Position numbers and translations under genes: made by a program. This document shows positions 16,102 to 24,715 of a stretch of 64,000 nt of DNA, piece by piece (the first letter of the stretch is position 1; each line of letters begins with the position of its first letter). The notes under the pieces are model-generated. The model ran no database searches. It worked only from the letters and a program-made list of their open reading frames with translations, and had not been told where the DNA came from. Source of the stretch: Kitasatospora acidiphila (GTDB taxonomy: Bacteria > Actinomycetota > Actinomycetes > Streptomycetales > Streptomycetaceae); the NCBI RefSeq assembly GCF_006636205.1, contig NZ_VIGB01000003.1:3524501-3588500 (forward strand). The letters are read 5' to 3'.

Positions 16102-17310
16102 CTACTGTCGGGCCAGCCGACCGTTCTGGTGCGGCAGTTGCTGTCTGCCGTGCGCGACGGGCTCGTACTGCAGCAGCAGCATCGCCGCGTCATCGCAGAG
16201 CGGCCGGCCGACGTGCCGGACCACATCGGCGTGCAGCCGGTCCAGCACGTCGACCGGGCCGCCCTGCGCACAGTGCGGGAACCGGTCGGCCAGCGGGTAG
16301 AAGCGGCCGGCCCGGTCGCGGGCCTCGATCACCCCGTCGGTGAAGAGCAGCACCCGGTCGCCGGGGGCGAACGGCACCCGCTGCACCGGGGGCGACACGT
16401 CTGCCGGGTCGAGCACGCCCAGCGGCGGCACGGTCTCGGGCAGCTCCAGGGCTCGCACCGTGCCGTCGCCGGTCAGCAGCAGCGGCGCCGGGTGTCCGCA
16501 GTTGACGATCTCCGCGGTGCCGTCCGGGCCGACCCCGATCAGCACCAGGGTGACGAACTCCTCCTCCACCCCGGGGTGGTCGTGCTCGTGCAGCGCCCGG
16601 TCCAGGCTGACGGCCAGCCAGCCGGCCACCTTCTCCAGGGCCGGCTCCTGGTGCGCCGCCTCCCGGAAGGCGCCGAGCACCGCGGCGGCGGTCTCCACCG
16701 CGCCGAGGCCCTTGCCGCGCACGTCGCCGACGACCGCGCGCACCCCGTGCCGGGTGTCGACCACCTCGTAGAGGTCGCCGCCGATCCGGGCGTGCGCGGC
16801 GGCCGCCGCGTAGTGCACGGCCGCCCGCACGCTGCCCACCCGGTCGGGCACCGCGCGCAGCAGCACCCGGCGGGCGATCTCGGCCACCAGCTGGGCGTCG
16901 GCCAGCGCCTGCTCCTGACGCACTCTCAGGGTGGCACTGACCCAGCTGATCGCGGTGACCAGGGCGATGGCGAAGACCGTGGCGCTGTGCACCGACTCGC
17001 CGAGCACGTTGTCGTAGCCCGCCATGGCGAAGGCGACGCCCTCGGACAGCAGGCCCATCAGGATCGGGTACCAGACCCGCCGGCTGACGATCGCGGCGAG
17101 CGCCGGCACCGCGGTCAGGGCCGGCTCGACGGTGACTTGAAGGGTGCTGAGGTAGTCGAGGCCCACCACCAGGGCCATCCCGATGAACGGCAGGGCGAGG
17201 GCCGTCCGAGGCCAGGTGCCCGTCGCACGGACGGTGGCCGGGCCCCGGGTCGGACCGGCCAGCAAATCTCTGAACCATCCGGTCGCGCTCAACTTCGGTG
17301 TCTCCAGCAA
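16102..17310 (-). CDS. membrane-bound PP2C-type phosphatase (SpoIIE/RsbU domain)
   Basis: 402-residue serine phosphatase of the kind that activates anti-anti-sigma factors. Four predicted membrane helices occupy about residues 35-145 (LALPFIGMALVVGLDYLSTL through VFAIALVTAISWVS), then a linker helix and the SpoIIE domain with IGGDLYEVVDTRHG, VGDVRGKG, EFVTLVLIGV, NCGHPAPLLL, LFTDGVIEARD and a C-terminal CDDAAMLLL, which include the metal-binding aspartates. No STAS or anti-sigma gene is adjacent, so its partner is elsewhere. It lies downstream of adnB but with its own 171-base upstream region. Confidence 0.9.
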   Translation of the reverse strand: MLETPKLSATGWFRDLLAGPTRGPATVRATGTWPRTALALPFIGMALVVGLDYLSTLQVTVEPALTAVPALAAIVSRRVWYPILMGLLSEGVAFAMAGYDNVLGESVHSATVFAIALVTAISWVSATLRVRQEQALADAQLVAEIARRVLLRAVPDRVGSVRAAVHYAAAAAHARIGGDLYEVVDTRHGVRAVVGDVRGKGLGAVETAAAVLGAFREAAHQEPALEKVAGWLAVSLDRALHEHDHPGVEEEFVTLVLIGVGPDGTAEIVNCGHPAPLLLTGDGTVRALELPETVPPLGVLDPADVSPPVQRVPFAPGDRVLLFTDGVIEARDRAGRFYPLADRFPHCAQGGPVDVLDRLHADVVRHVGRPLCDDAAMLLLQYEPVAHGRQQLPHQNGRLARQ

Positions 17311-17416
17311 GAGGCGCCCGGTGCGTCGGCACCTGCGGCGATGACTGAGGGTGAGGAATGGGGGCCTGGCCGGCGGCCGAGCAAGCGCGGGTGACCGGTT
17401 ACCGACCCCACAATAG

Positions 17417-17449
17417 GCGCGAAACGTGCATCGCGCAGCGGTTTCGCGC
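17417..17449 (-). terminator. hairpin after adnB
   Basis: GCGCGAAAC (17417-17425) and GTTTCGCGC (17441-17449) form a 9-bp perfect stem 33 bases after the adnB stop, upstream of the SpoIIE gene. Confidence 0.55.
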
Positions 17450-17481
17450 GACTGTGTGACGAGTTGAATGCTCTCTGTGAC

Positions 17482-20400
17482 CTAATAGTCACTGTTCCCG
17501 ATCAGAAGCGTTTCCAACGCCTTCCGCCCAGGAAGTCCTGACGGTCTTTCGACCCGGCCGCTGCGGATGTAGCAGAACGCCGCGGTGACCTGCTCCGGCT
17601 CCAGCCCGTGCTGCTCCGCCCAGGCCAGCCGGTAGATCGCCAGCTGCAGCGGGTCGGCGTTCTCGTCATGGCCGGTCTTCCAGTCGACGATCTCGAACCG
17701 TGACGCACCGTCAGCGTCACGCTCCTGGTACACCGCGTCGATCCGGCCGCGCACCACCCGGCCGCCCAGCACCAGCTGCACCGGCGCCTCCACCCGGTGC
17801 GGGCGCCGGTCGGCGTACGGCCCGCGCAGGAACGCCTCCTTGAGCTGCTCCAGATCGTGCTCGTCGGCGATGCCGTCATCGTCCAGGCCGGGCAGCGCGT
17901 CCGGGTCGAGCAGCGGCAGCGGGGCGAACCTGGCCTGGAGCCAGGCGTGGAACCGGGTGCCCCGGCGCGCCCCGGTCTGCGGCGGGCGGGGCAGCGGGCG
18001 GGCCAGCTCATGGGCGAAGCCGTCCGGGTCGGCCGCCAGCCGCATCAGCTGGGAGGCGGACAGCGCGGGTGGCAGCGGCACCTGACGCACCGCCTGCCGG
18101 GACCGCCGCAACTCGCCGAGCAGCGCCGTCAGATCGCGGTCCCAGGAGTCCACCAGGCGCTGCTCCTCCGGGGCCAGCGGCTCCGGCTCCGGGGCCGGGT
18201 GGCCGGCCGCCCGGCGGGCCACCACCTCGGCCACCCGGCGGCGGGCCAGCTGGGCACCCGGATCCAGCGGCAGCGGCCACGGGGTGTCGCCGAGCTGACG
18301 CAGCGCCGGGTTCTCCGCGCCGTCCACCGGAGGCTCGGCCCAGTGCTCCACCTCGCCCGCGCCCGGCCGCTCGGCGTGCTCGCGCAGCCGCTCCAGGTAC
18401 TCGGAGGGGCCGCGCACGGTCCGCTGGGTCGGCCCCCACCAGTGCCCGGAGGCCAGCAGCAGCGAGCGCGGCCGGGTGACCGCGACATAGCCGAGCCGCA
18501 GCTCCTCCAGACCGGTCTGCTCCTTCAGGCCGTTCTTGAACGCCGTCATGCCCTTGGCGTGCCAGTCCGGCACCGCGGGCAGGGTGGCCGCATCGCCGCG
18601 CAGCGGATACGGCAGCACCTGGCGGCGGCTGGTCCACTTCTCCCGGCTGCGGTTGCTCGGGAAGGCGCCCTTCACCAGCCCGGGCAGCGCCACCACGTCC
18701 CACTCCAGGCCCTTGGACTTGTGCACGGTGAGCACCTTCACGGTGTCCTCGCCGCCCGGCAGGCCGGCGTCCAGCCCCCGGTCGTACTCCTCGGCGGCCC
18801 GCAGGAAGGCGAGGAAGGCGGGCAGCCCCGGGTCGCCGTCCAGATCGGCGAAGCCGGCCGCGACGTCCAGGAAGGCGTGCAGGGTCTCCCGGCGGCGGGC
18901 CGCCAGCGCCTGCGGGGAGGCGGCCAGCTCGACCTCCAGGCCGGTGACCGCCAGCACCCGGTGCAGCACGTCCATCAGCGGCTCGGCGAGCACCCGGCGC
19001 AGCTCCCGGACCTCCCGGGCCAGGTAGGCGAACCGGGCCCGGGCCTCGGGCGAGAACGGCAGCTCTCCCCCAGCCTTCGGCTGGGAGGTGCCCCCATGCT
19101 GGTCCGGCTCCAGGAAGGTCTCCAGCGCGTCGGCCAGCGAGACCACCTCGGTCGGGTCGGTCTCGGCCACCGCCTTGGCCAGGGCATCACCACCGGCCGG
19201 GTCGGCGGTGCGGACCAGATCGGCGGCCCGGCGGCCGAGCAGCGCCAGGTCGCGCGGGCCGATCCGCCAGCGCGGGCCGATCAAGAGCCGGACCAGCGCG
19301 GCGTTGGCCGTCGGGTCCTGCAGCACCTCGCAGACCGCGACCAGGTCGGCCACCTCGGGCAGCTGCAGCAGCCCGCCCAGGCCCACCACCTCGACCGGCA
19401 CCCGGCGGGCCACCAGGGCCGCGTGGATGTCGGGGAAGGTCGCGGCGGACCGGCAGAGCACCGCCACCGAGCCGGGCGGCGTGCCGGTGCGCACCAGGTG
19501 CGCGATCGAGTCGGCCAGCCAGTCGATCTCCTCGGCGTGGGTGGGCAGCAGCGCGACCCGGGCGAGGCCGTCCTGCTCCGCGCCGGGCGCCGGGCGCAGC
19601 GCCGCCACGCCCTGGTGCAGCTCCCGCAGGTCGGCCGCCAGCTCGTTGGCGAAGGCCAGCAGCCGGCCGCCGCTGCGCCGGTTCTCGCTCAGCGCGTAGC
19701 GGGCCGCCGGGGTGCCGTCGGCGGCCGGGAAGTGGGCCGGGAAGTCGTCCAGGTTGGCCACCGAGGCGCCGCGCCAGCCGTAGATCGCCTGGCAGGGGTC
19801 GCCGACCGCGGTCACCGGGTGGCCGCCGCTCGCCGCGCCGCCGAACAGGCCGGCCAGCAGCAGCCGCTGGGCCACCGAGGTGTCCTGGTACTCGTCCAGC
19901 AGCACCACCCGGTACTGCTCGCGCAGCAGCTTGCCGACCTCGGGACGCTCGATGGCCAGCCGGGCGGAGGCGGCGATCTGGTCGCCGAAGTCCATCAGGC
20001 CCGCGGCCTGCTTGCGGCGCCGGTACTCCTCGACCAGGGTGAGCAGCTCCAGCCGGCCGCGGGCCGCCTGCGGCACGTCCCGCAGGTCCTGGTTGGTCAG
20101 CTTGACGGCGGCCAGCACGTCCAGCAGCGCGGTGTCGAAATCGCGCAGCGCGGCCGGCGCCACCAGGTGCTCGGCCAGCTCGGCGTCGAGGGCGGTCAGC
20201 TCGGCGACCAGGGTCGCGAAGCGGTCCTTGAGGTGCGGGAACGGGCCGGGCGCGGACCGCAGCACCCGGGCGGCGAGCTGGAACCGGGTGGCGTCGGCCA
20301 GCAGGCGGACGTCCGGCTCGATGCCGATCCGCAGGCCGTGCTCCTTGAGCAGGCGGCCGGCGAACGCGTGGTAGGTGGAGATCTCCGGGTCGCCCTCGGC

Positions 20401-20682
20401 CTCGGCGCCGTCCCTCAGCCCGGCCCGGGCCAGCGCGGTGCGCACCCGCTCGGCGAGCTCGGCGGCCGCCTTGTTGGTGAAGGTCAGGCCCAGCACCTGG
20501 TCGGCCCGGACCGCGCCGGATCCGACCAGCCAGACCACCCGGGCCGCCATCACCGTGGTCTTGCCCGACCCGGCCCCCGCCACGATCACCGACGGCGCCA
20601 GCGGTGCCCCGATCGCCGCCAGCTGCTCCCGGTTGAACGGGATGCCGAGCAGCTCCTTGAGCTGGTCGGGGTGGGTGAGCAT
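17482..20682 (-). CDS. adnB: AdnB-like helicase-nuclease subunit (DNA-end resection)
   Basis: SF1A helicase fused to a RecB-type nuclease (1066 residues), subunit of the actinobacterial AdnAB motor-nuclease that resects DNA double-strand ends. Walker A GAGSGKT at 36-42, LTFTNKAA, DEYQDTS and IYGWRGASV motifs are present, with further motifs VLTVHKSKGLEWDVV and VAVTRPRS. The C-terminal nuclease has FEIVDWKTG and QLAIYRLAWAE. It lies after adnA, the order seen in mycobacteria. A 32-bp palindromic element (19066-19097) is inserted in frame in a variable linker near residue 530. The adnB label rests on order and on the paired gene carrying the cysteine cluster. Confidence 0.88.
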   Translation of the reverse strand: MLTHPDQLKELLGIPFNREQLAAIGAPLAPSVIVAGAGSGKTTVMAARVVWLVGSGAVRADQVLGLTFTNKAAAELAERVRTALARAGLRDGAEAEGDPEISTYHAFAGRLLKEHGLRIGIEPDVRLLADATRFQLAARVLRSAPGPFPHLKDRFATLVAELTALDAELAEHLVAPAALRDFDTALLDVLAAVKLTNQDLRDVPQAARGRLELLTLVEEYRRRKQAAGLMDFGDQIAASARLAIERPEVGKLLREQYRVVLLDEYQDTSVAQRLLLAGLFGGAASGGHPVTAVGDPCQAIYGWRGASVANLDDFPAHFPAADGTPAARYALSENRRSGGRLLAFANELAADLRELHQGVAALRPAPGAEQDGLARVALLPTHAEEIDWLADSIAHLVRTGTPPGSVAVLCRSAATFPDIHAALVARRVPVEVVGLGGLLQLPEVADLVAVCEVLQDPTANAALVRLLIGPRWRIGPRDLALLGRRAADLVRTADPAGGDALAKAVAETDPTEVVSLADALETFLEPDQHGGTSQPKAGGELPFSPEARARFAYLAREVRELRRVLAEPLMDVLHRVLAVTGLEVELAASPQALAARRRETLHAFLDVAAGFADLDGDPGLPAFLAFLRAAEEYDRGLDAGLPGGEDTVKVLTVHKSKGLEWDVVALPGLVKGAFPSNRSREKWTSRRQVLPYPLRGDAATLPAVPDWHAKGMTAFKNGLKEQTGLEELRLGYVAVTRPRSLLLASGHWWGPTQRTVRGPSEYLERLREHAERPGAGEVEHWAEPPVDGAENPALRQLGDTPWPLPLDPGAQLARRRVAEVVARRAAGHPAPEPEPLAPEEQRLVDSWDRDLTALLGELRRSRQAVRQVPLPPALSASQLMRLAADPDGFAHELARPLPRPPQTGARRGTRFHAWLQARFAPLPLLDPDALPGLDDDGIADEHDLEQLKEAFLRGPYADRRPHRVEAPVQLVLGGRVVRGRIDAVYQERDADGASRFEIVDWKTGHDENADPLQLAIYRLAWAEQHGLEPEQVTAAFCYIRSGRVERPSGLPGRKALETLLIGNSDY
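19066..19097 (-). repeat. dispersed 32-bp palindromic element, copy 1 (inside adnB)
   Basis: Read on the minus strand it starts ATGGGGGCACCTCCC and ends GCCGAAGGCTGGGGGA. The same 32 bases with one change occur at 62085-62116. Here it is read in frame as GGTSQPKAGG within a low-complexity linker. Confidence 0.8.
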
Positions 20683-20722
20683 GGGGTCAACGGTAACCGG
20701 AGGCCCCGACAGCGGGTCCGGG

Positions 20723-20761
20723 GCTGTGGTGGATCATGCCGGGCGCCTGATCCACCGCAGC
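20723..20761 (-). other. hairpin between adnA and adnB
   Basis: Arms at 20723-20736 and 20748-20761 pair over 14 bases with one mismatch, 4 bases after the adnA stop. There is no clear T-run on the minus strand, so it may reduce or stabilise the transcript rather than end it. Confidence 0.5.
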
Positions 20762-20765
20762 CGCC

Positions 20766-23700
20766 CTAGTCGATCAGCTGCCGGCCGTCCCGCTGGGCCG
20801 AGCAGCTGCGCTTGAACGTGCAGTGGCCGCAGGCGTCGCCGGCGGTCGGCACGAACCGCTCGGCCAGCACCCGGCCGGCCGCGTCGGCGAGCAGGTTCTC
20901 GATCCACGGCTCGCCGTCCGGCGGCGGCTGGTGCTGCACCTTGGGCGCCTCGGGGGCCTTCTTGTCCTCCAGCCGCAGCTGCACCAGCTCGGCGCCGCCG
21001 AGTGGCGGCCGCTCGTTCAGCAGCGGGTCCAGCGCGCCCTCGCGGACGGCCAGCTGGTACACCGCCAGCTGCTTGTGCTCGGGCAGCGACTTGTCACTGG
21101 GGGCCTGCTTGCCGGTCTTGAAGTCCACCACGTAGGCCCGGCCGACGGTGTCCCGCTCGACCCGGTCCAGCACGCCGCGGATCCGCACCGCGACCTCGCC
21201 GACCGGCAGGGTCAGGTCGAAGCCGTGCTCGGTGGCCAGCACGGCCCGCCCGCGCTCCAGCACGTGCCAGTGCAGGAACCGCTCCAGCGCGGCCCGGGCG
21301 TTGGCCTTCTCCTGCACCGACTTCCACGGCGCGTCGAAGGCCAGCGCGTCCCAGACCGTGTCCAGCCGCTCCAGCAGCACCGCCAGGTCGGCCGGGGTGC
21401 GCCCCGAGCCCACCTCGTCGGCCAGTGCGTGCAGCACGTTGCCGAAGCCCTGGGCGCCGGAGCTGCCGGTCTGGGCCCGGACCTCCTTGCTCAGGAACCA
21501 CTGCAGCGAGCAGCTGTCCAGCTGCTCCAGGCCGCTGCCGGAGAGCTGCACCGGGCGGTCCGGCTCGCGCAGCGGGACCGGGTTGCTGGTCGGGTCGGCC
21601 AGGCCCCACCAGCGGTCCGGGTGGGCGGCCGGGACCAGCGGGGCGCCGGTGTCGTCGGTGGCGGTGGCCAGCTGGGCCAGGCGCTCGGCGGCGGCCCGGC
21701 GCAGCTCGGGCGAGCGGTCCGGGTCGACGGTGACCGCGCGCAGCTCGGCCACCAGGGCGGCGACCGAGAGCGGGCGGCGCGGGCGGTGGGTGACGTCCTC
21801 GACGGTCACCGCGGGGGTGCGGCGCAGCACGTTGCCGGTCCGCAGGTCGAGCTCCTCGCGGTAGAGCTCACGGAGCAGCCGGGAGGGCTCGTCACCGTCC
21901 TCGGCGGGCGCCTTGACGGCGGTGACGATCAGGCGCTCCTTGGCCCGGGTGGCGGCCACGTAGAAGAGGCGGCGCTCCTCGGCCAGCAGGGCGCCCGGGG
22001 AGAGCGGCTCGGCCAGGCCGTCCCGGCCGATCCGGTCGGCCTCCAGCAGCGAGCCGCGACGGCGCAGGTCCGGCCAGAGGCCCTCCTGCACGCCGGCCAC
22101 CACGACCAGCCGCCACTCCAGGCCCTTGGCGCGGTGGGCGGTCATCAGGCGGACCGCCTCGGGGCGGGCGGTGCGGACGGTGAGGGTGTCGGCGGCGATG
22201 TCCTGGGCGGCCAGCTCCTCCAGCAGGTCGAGGGCGCCGCGGTGGCCGGTGACCCGCTCCTCGGCGCGGGCGGCGGTCTCGAACAGGGCGCAGAGCGCGT
22301 CCAGGTCGCGGTCGGCGTTGCGGCCGGCGGCGCCACCGCGCAGCGCGCCCCGCTCCAGCCGTTCGCGCCAGCGCGGGCTGCCGTCCCAGAGCTGCCAGAG
22401 CGCCTCCTCGGCGGTGCCGCCGCCGCGCAGCAGGTCGCGGACCTTGCGCAGCAGGGTGCCGAGCTCGCGGGCCCGGCGGGCCGGGGCCGAGTCGAAGATC
22501 ACCAGACGCTCGGGCTCGGCCAGCGCCTCTCGAATCAGCTCTTCGGCGGAGCGCACGATCGGCTGCGGGCGCCCCTCGTCCGTCTCGCCCGCCTCCCGCA
22601 GCGCCGCGCGCTCCTCCTCGCGCAGCTCGCGGCCCAGCCGGCGCAGGTCGGCGCCGTCCAGCGCGCCCAGCGGGCCGGTGAGCAGGGTGTGCGCGATCTC
22701 GGCGGTCAGCGGCTCGGCGATGGTCGGCTCGGCGGCGGTCGGGGCCGCTGAGGCTTCGGTCAGGGCCTCCGGGGCTTCACTCGCGGCCCCTTGGGCGTCA
22801 GAAGTCGACTCGGCCGACTTCCGCTGTGCCGGGATCCGCTCGGCCCGGCGCTCGGCGGCCGCGCCCTGAGCGCAGACCCGCAGCGCCAGCAGGATCGGCA
22901 CCACCGCCGGCTCCTCGCGCAGCGGCAGGTCGTCACCGTCGATCTCCAGCGGCACCCCGGCCGCGCTCAGCGCCCGCCGCACCCCCGGTATCGCCCGGGC
23001 TCCGGCCCGCACCAGCACCGCCATCTCGCCCCACGGCACCCCGTCCTCCAGGTGCGCGCGGCGCAGCAGGTCGGCGACGCTCTCCAGCTCCGCCCCCGGG
23101 CTCGGGTAGGTGTAGACCTCGACGCTGCCGGCCGTGCGGTGCGGCCCGGGCAGCAGCGCCCGGTGCTCGGCCAGCTTGTCGGCCGGCAGCCGGCCCATCG
23201 GCATCCGGGCGGCCAGCTGCCGGGAGGCGGCCAGCAGCACCGGCGCCGCCCGCCGCGACACCCGCAGCACCTTCACCTCGGCCGGGCGGCCGTCGCGCCG
23301 GCGGAACTGCTGCGGGAAGTCCAGGATGCCGTTGATGTCGGCGCCCCGGAACGCATAGATCGACTGGTCCGGGTCACCCACCGCGACCAGGTCCCGGCCG
23401 CCGCCGGCCAGTCGCTGCAGCAGCCGCACCTGGGCCGGGTCGGTGTCCTGGTACTCGTCCACGAAGACCGCGTCGTAGCGCGCGGCCAGGTCCACCTCGG
23501 GCCGCTCGGCCAGCAGCACCGCGCGGTGCACCAGCTCGGCGTAGTCCAGCACCCCGCGCAGGTCCAGCACGTCCAGGTAGTCGGCCAGGAAGTGCGCGGC
23601 CGCTGCCCAGTCCGGGCGCTCCACCCCGGCCGCGAACCGGGCCAACTCCGCCTCGCCGAGCCCCAGCTCGCGGCTGCGGGCCAGCACCGCACGCACCTCG

Positions 23701-24191
23701 TCGGCGAAGCCCCGGGTGGTCAGACAGGCCCGCAGGTCCAGCGGCCAGCGGATGGTCCCGGTGCCCGCCGCCGCGTCCTGGGCGCCGCCGGCCAGCAGCT
23801 CGCGGACCATCACGTCCTGCTCGGGGCCGGAGAGCAGCCGCAGCGGCTCGGCGAACCGCTCGGGCTCCTGGTGGGAGCGCAGCAGGGCGTAGCAGAACGA
23901 GTGGAAGGTGGTGGCCTGCGGCGCGGCGGCGAGTCGCACCGCCATCCGGTCGCGCAGCTCCGTGGCGGCCTTGCGGCTGAAGGTCAGCACCAGGATCCGC
24001 TCCGGATCGGTGCCCCGCTCGACCCGGCGGGCCACCGCCTCCACCAGCGTGGTGGTCTTGCCGGTCCCCGGGCCCGCGAGCACCAGCAGCGGGCCGCCCG
24101 CGTGCTCGGCCACCGCCTGCTGGAACGGGTCCAGCTCCGGCGGGGCGGGCGTCGCGAGCGGGCTGCGCACCAGTCGGTAGGGGGAGGGCAC
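20766..24191 (-). CDS. adnA: AdnA-like helicase-nuclease subunit with Fe-S cysteines
   Basis: SF1A helicase plus PD-(D/E)XK nuclease, about 1141 residues, partner of AdnB in recombination-linked end resection. Walker A GPGTGKTT is near residues 40-47; LTFSRKAATELRDRM, DEYQDTDPAQ and IYAFRGADINGI follow. The C-terminal nuclease shows YVVDFKTGKQ and QLAVYQLAVREG. Cysteines in LDSCSLQWF and in the last 25 residues (CGHCTFKRSC) form the four-Cys pattern of AddB/AdnA iron-sulfur nucleases. A long Ala/Glu/Thr-rich insertion sits around residue 480-530. The GTG at 24191 is chosen (core begins soon after, 41 bases after the upstream stop), although no strong ribosome-binding site is seen; a start at 24380 would overlap the upstream gene. 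Confidence 0.88.
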   Translation of the reverse strand: MPSPYRLVRSPLATPAPPELDPFQQAVAEHAGGPLLVLAGPGTGKTTTLVEAVARRVERGTDPERILVLTFSRKAATELRDRMAVRLAAAPQATTFHSFCYALLRSHQEPERFAEPLRLLSGPEQDVMVRELLAGGAQDAAAGTGTIRWPLDLRACLTTRGFADEVRAVLARSRELGLGEAELARFAAGVERPDWAAAAHFLADYLDVLDLRGVLDYAELVHRAVLLAERPEVDLAARYDAVFVDEYQDTDPAQVRLLQRLAGGGRDLVAVGDPDQSIYAFRGADINGILDFPQQFRRRDGRPAEVKVLRVSRRAAPVLLAASRQLAARMPMGRLPADKLAEHRALLPGPHRTAGSVEVYTYPSPGAELESVADLLRRAHLEDGVPWGEMAVLVRAGARAIPGVRRALSAAGVPLEIDGDDLPLREEPAVVPILLALRVCAQGAAAERRAERIPAQRKSAESTSDAQGAASEAPEALTEASAAPTAAEPTIAEPLTAEIAHTLLTGPLGALDGADLRRLGRELREEERAALREAGETDEGRPQPIVRSAEELIREALAEPERLVIFDSAPARRARELGTLLRKVRDLLRGGGTAEEALWQLWDGSPRWRERLERGALRGGAAGRNADRDLDALCALFETAARAEERVTGHRGALDLLEELAAQDIAADTLTVRTARPEAVRLMTAHRAKGLEWRLVVVAGVQEGLWPDLRRRGSLLEADRIGRDGLAEPLSPGALLAEERRLFYVAATRAKERLIVTAVKAPAEDGDEPSRLLRELYREELDLRTGNVLRRTPAVTVEDVTHRPRRPLSVAALVAELRAVTVDPDRSPELRRAAAERLAQLATATDDTGAPLVPAAHPDRWWGLADPTSNPVPLREPDRPVQLSGSGLEQLDSCSLQWFLSKEVRAQTGSSGAQGFGNVLHALADEVGSGRTPADLAVLLERLDTVWDALAFDAPWKSVQEKANARAALERFLHWHVLERGRAVLATEHGFDLTLPVGEVAVRIRGVLDRVERDTVGRAYVVDFKTGKQAPSDKSLPEHKQLAVYQLAVREGALDPLLNERPPLGGAELVQLRLEDKKAPEAPKVQHQPPPDGEPWIENLLADAAGRVLAERFVPTAGDACGHCTFKRSCSAQRDGRQLID

Positions 24192-24232
24192 GGTCGTCCA
24201 GGGATAGGGAACGGAAGAGTAGAGCCTACGCT

Positions 24233-24571
24233 CTAGCGGCCGTCCCACCGCGCCCGGCGGATGTCCACCCGGTACTGCTCGGCGCCCTCGCGCAGCGGGG
24301 TGCCCTCGCTGCGGTAGGCGGCCAGCGCCCGGTGCTCGTGGCCCGGCAGCAGCGTCCCGTCCGCCCGCACCACCCGCCACCAGGGCACCGCGCCCCCGTA
24401 GAGCGCCAGCACCCGGCCCACCTGGCGCGGACCGCCCTCGCCGAGATATTCGGCCACGTCGCCATACGTCATCACGCGCCCCGGGGGGATACGGTCGATC
24501 ACATCGAGCACCGACTCGGCGAACGGGGGCAGGTCGGCGCCGGGGCGGTGGTCCCCGCTGTTGTCCGTCAT
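24233..24571 (-). CDS. alkyltransferase-like (ATL/MGMT-fold) DNA repair protein
   Basis: 112-residue protein with the C-terminal domain fold of O6-methylguanine-DNA methyltransferase: FAESVLDVIDRIPPGRVMTY, GDVAEYLG, RQVGRVLA and the active-site loop. In true methyltransferases this loop is PCHRV with the acceptor cysteine; here it is PWWRVVRADG, so the protein cannot accept an alkyl group and should act as an alkyltransferase-like sensor that flags alkylated guanine for repair. The ATG at 24571 gives the usual short ATL length; 24589 or 24709 are possible. It stands directly upstream of adnA, as the mycobacterial homologue does, and may share an operon. Confidence 0.88.
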   Translation of the reverse strand: MTDNSGDHRPGADLPPFAESVLDVIDRIPPGRVMTYGDVAEYLGEGGPRQVGRVLALYGGAVPWWRVVRADGTLLPGHEHRALAAYRSEGTPLREGAEQYRVDIRRARWDGR

Positions 24572-24715
24572 TCGGGCATTGTTGCCCATGCGGCGCAGCG
24601 AGCGGCCTCCCGCGGGGTATTCACTCCGCCCGGGCCGCCCCTGTCCGGCGGCGGGGAGCTCGGCATGCCACCATCTTCCTCCAGGCGGTGAGTGGTGATA
24701 CGAGGACAAGACCAG

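Noticed and set aside
17797..20769. 990-codon plus-strand open frame opposite adnB
   Set aside because: Antisense shadow; adnB carries all helicase and nuclease motifs.
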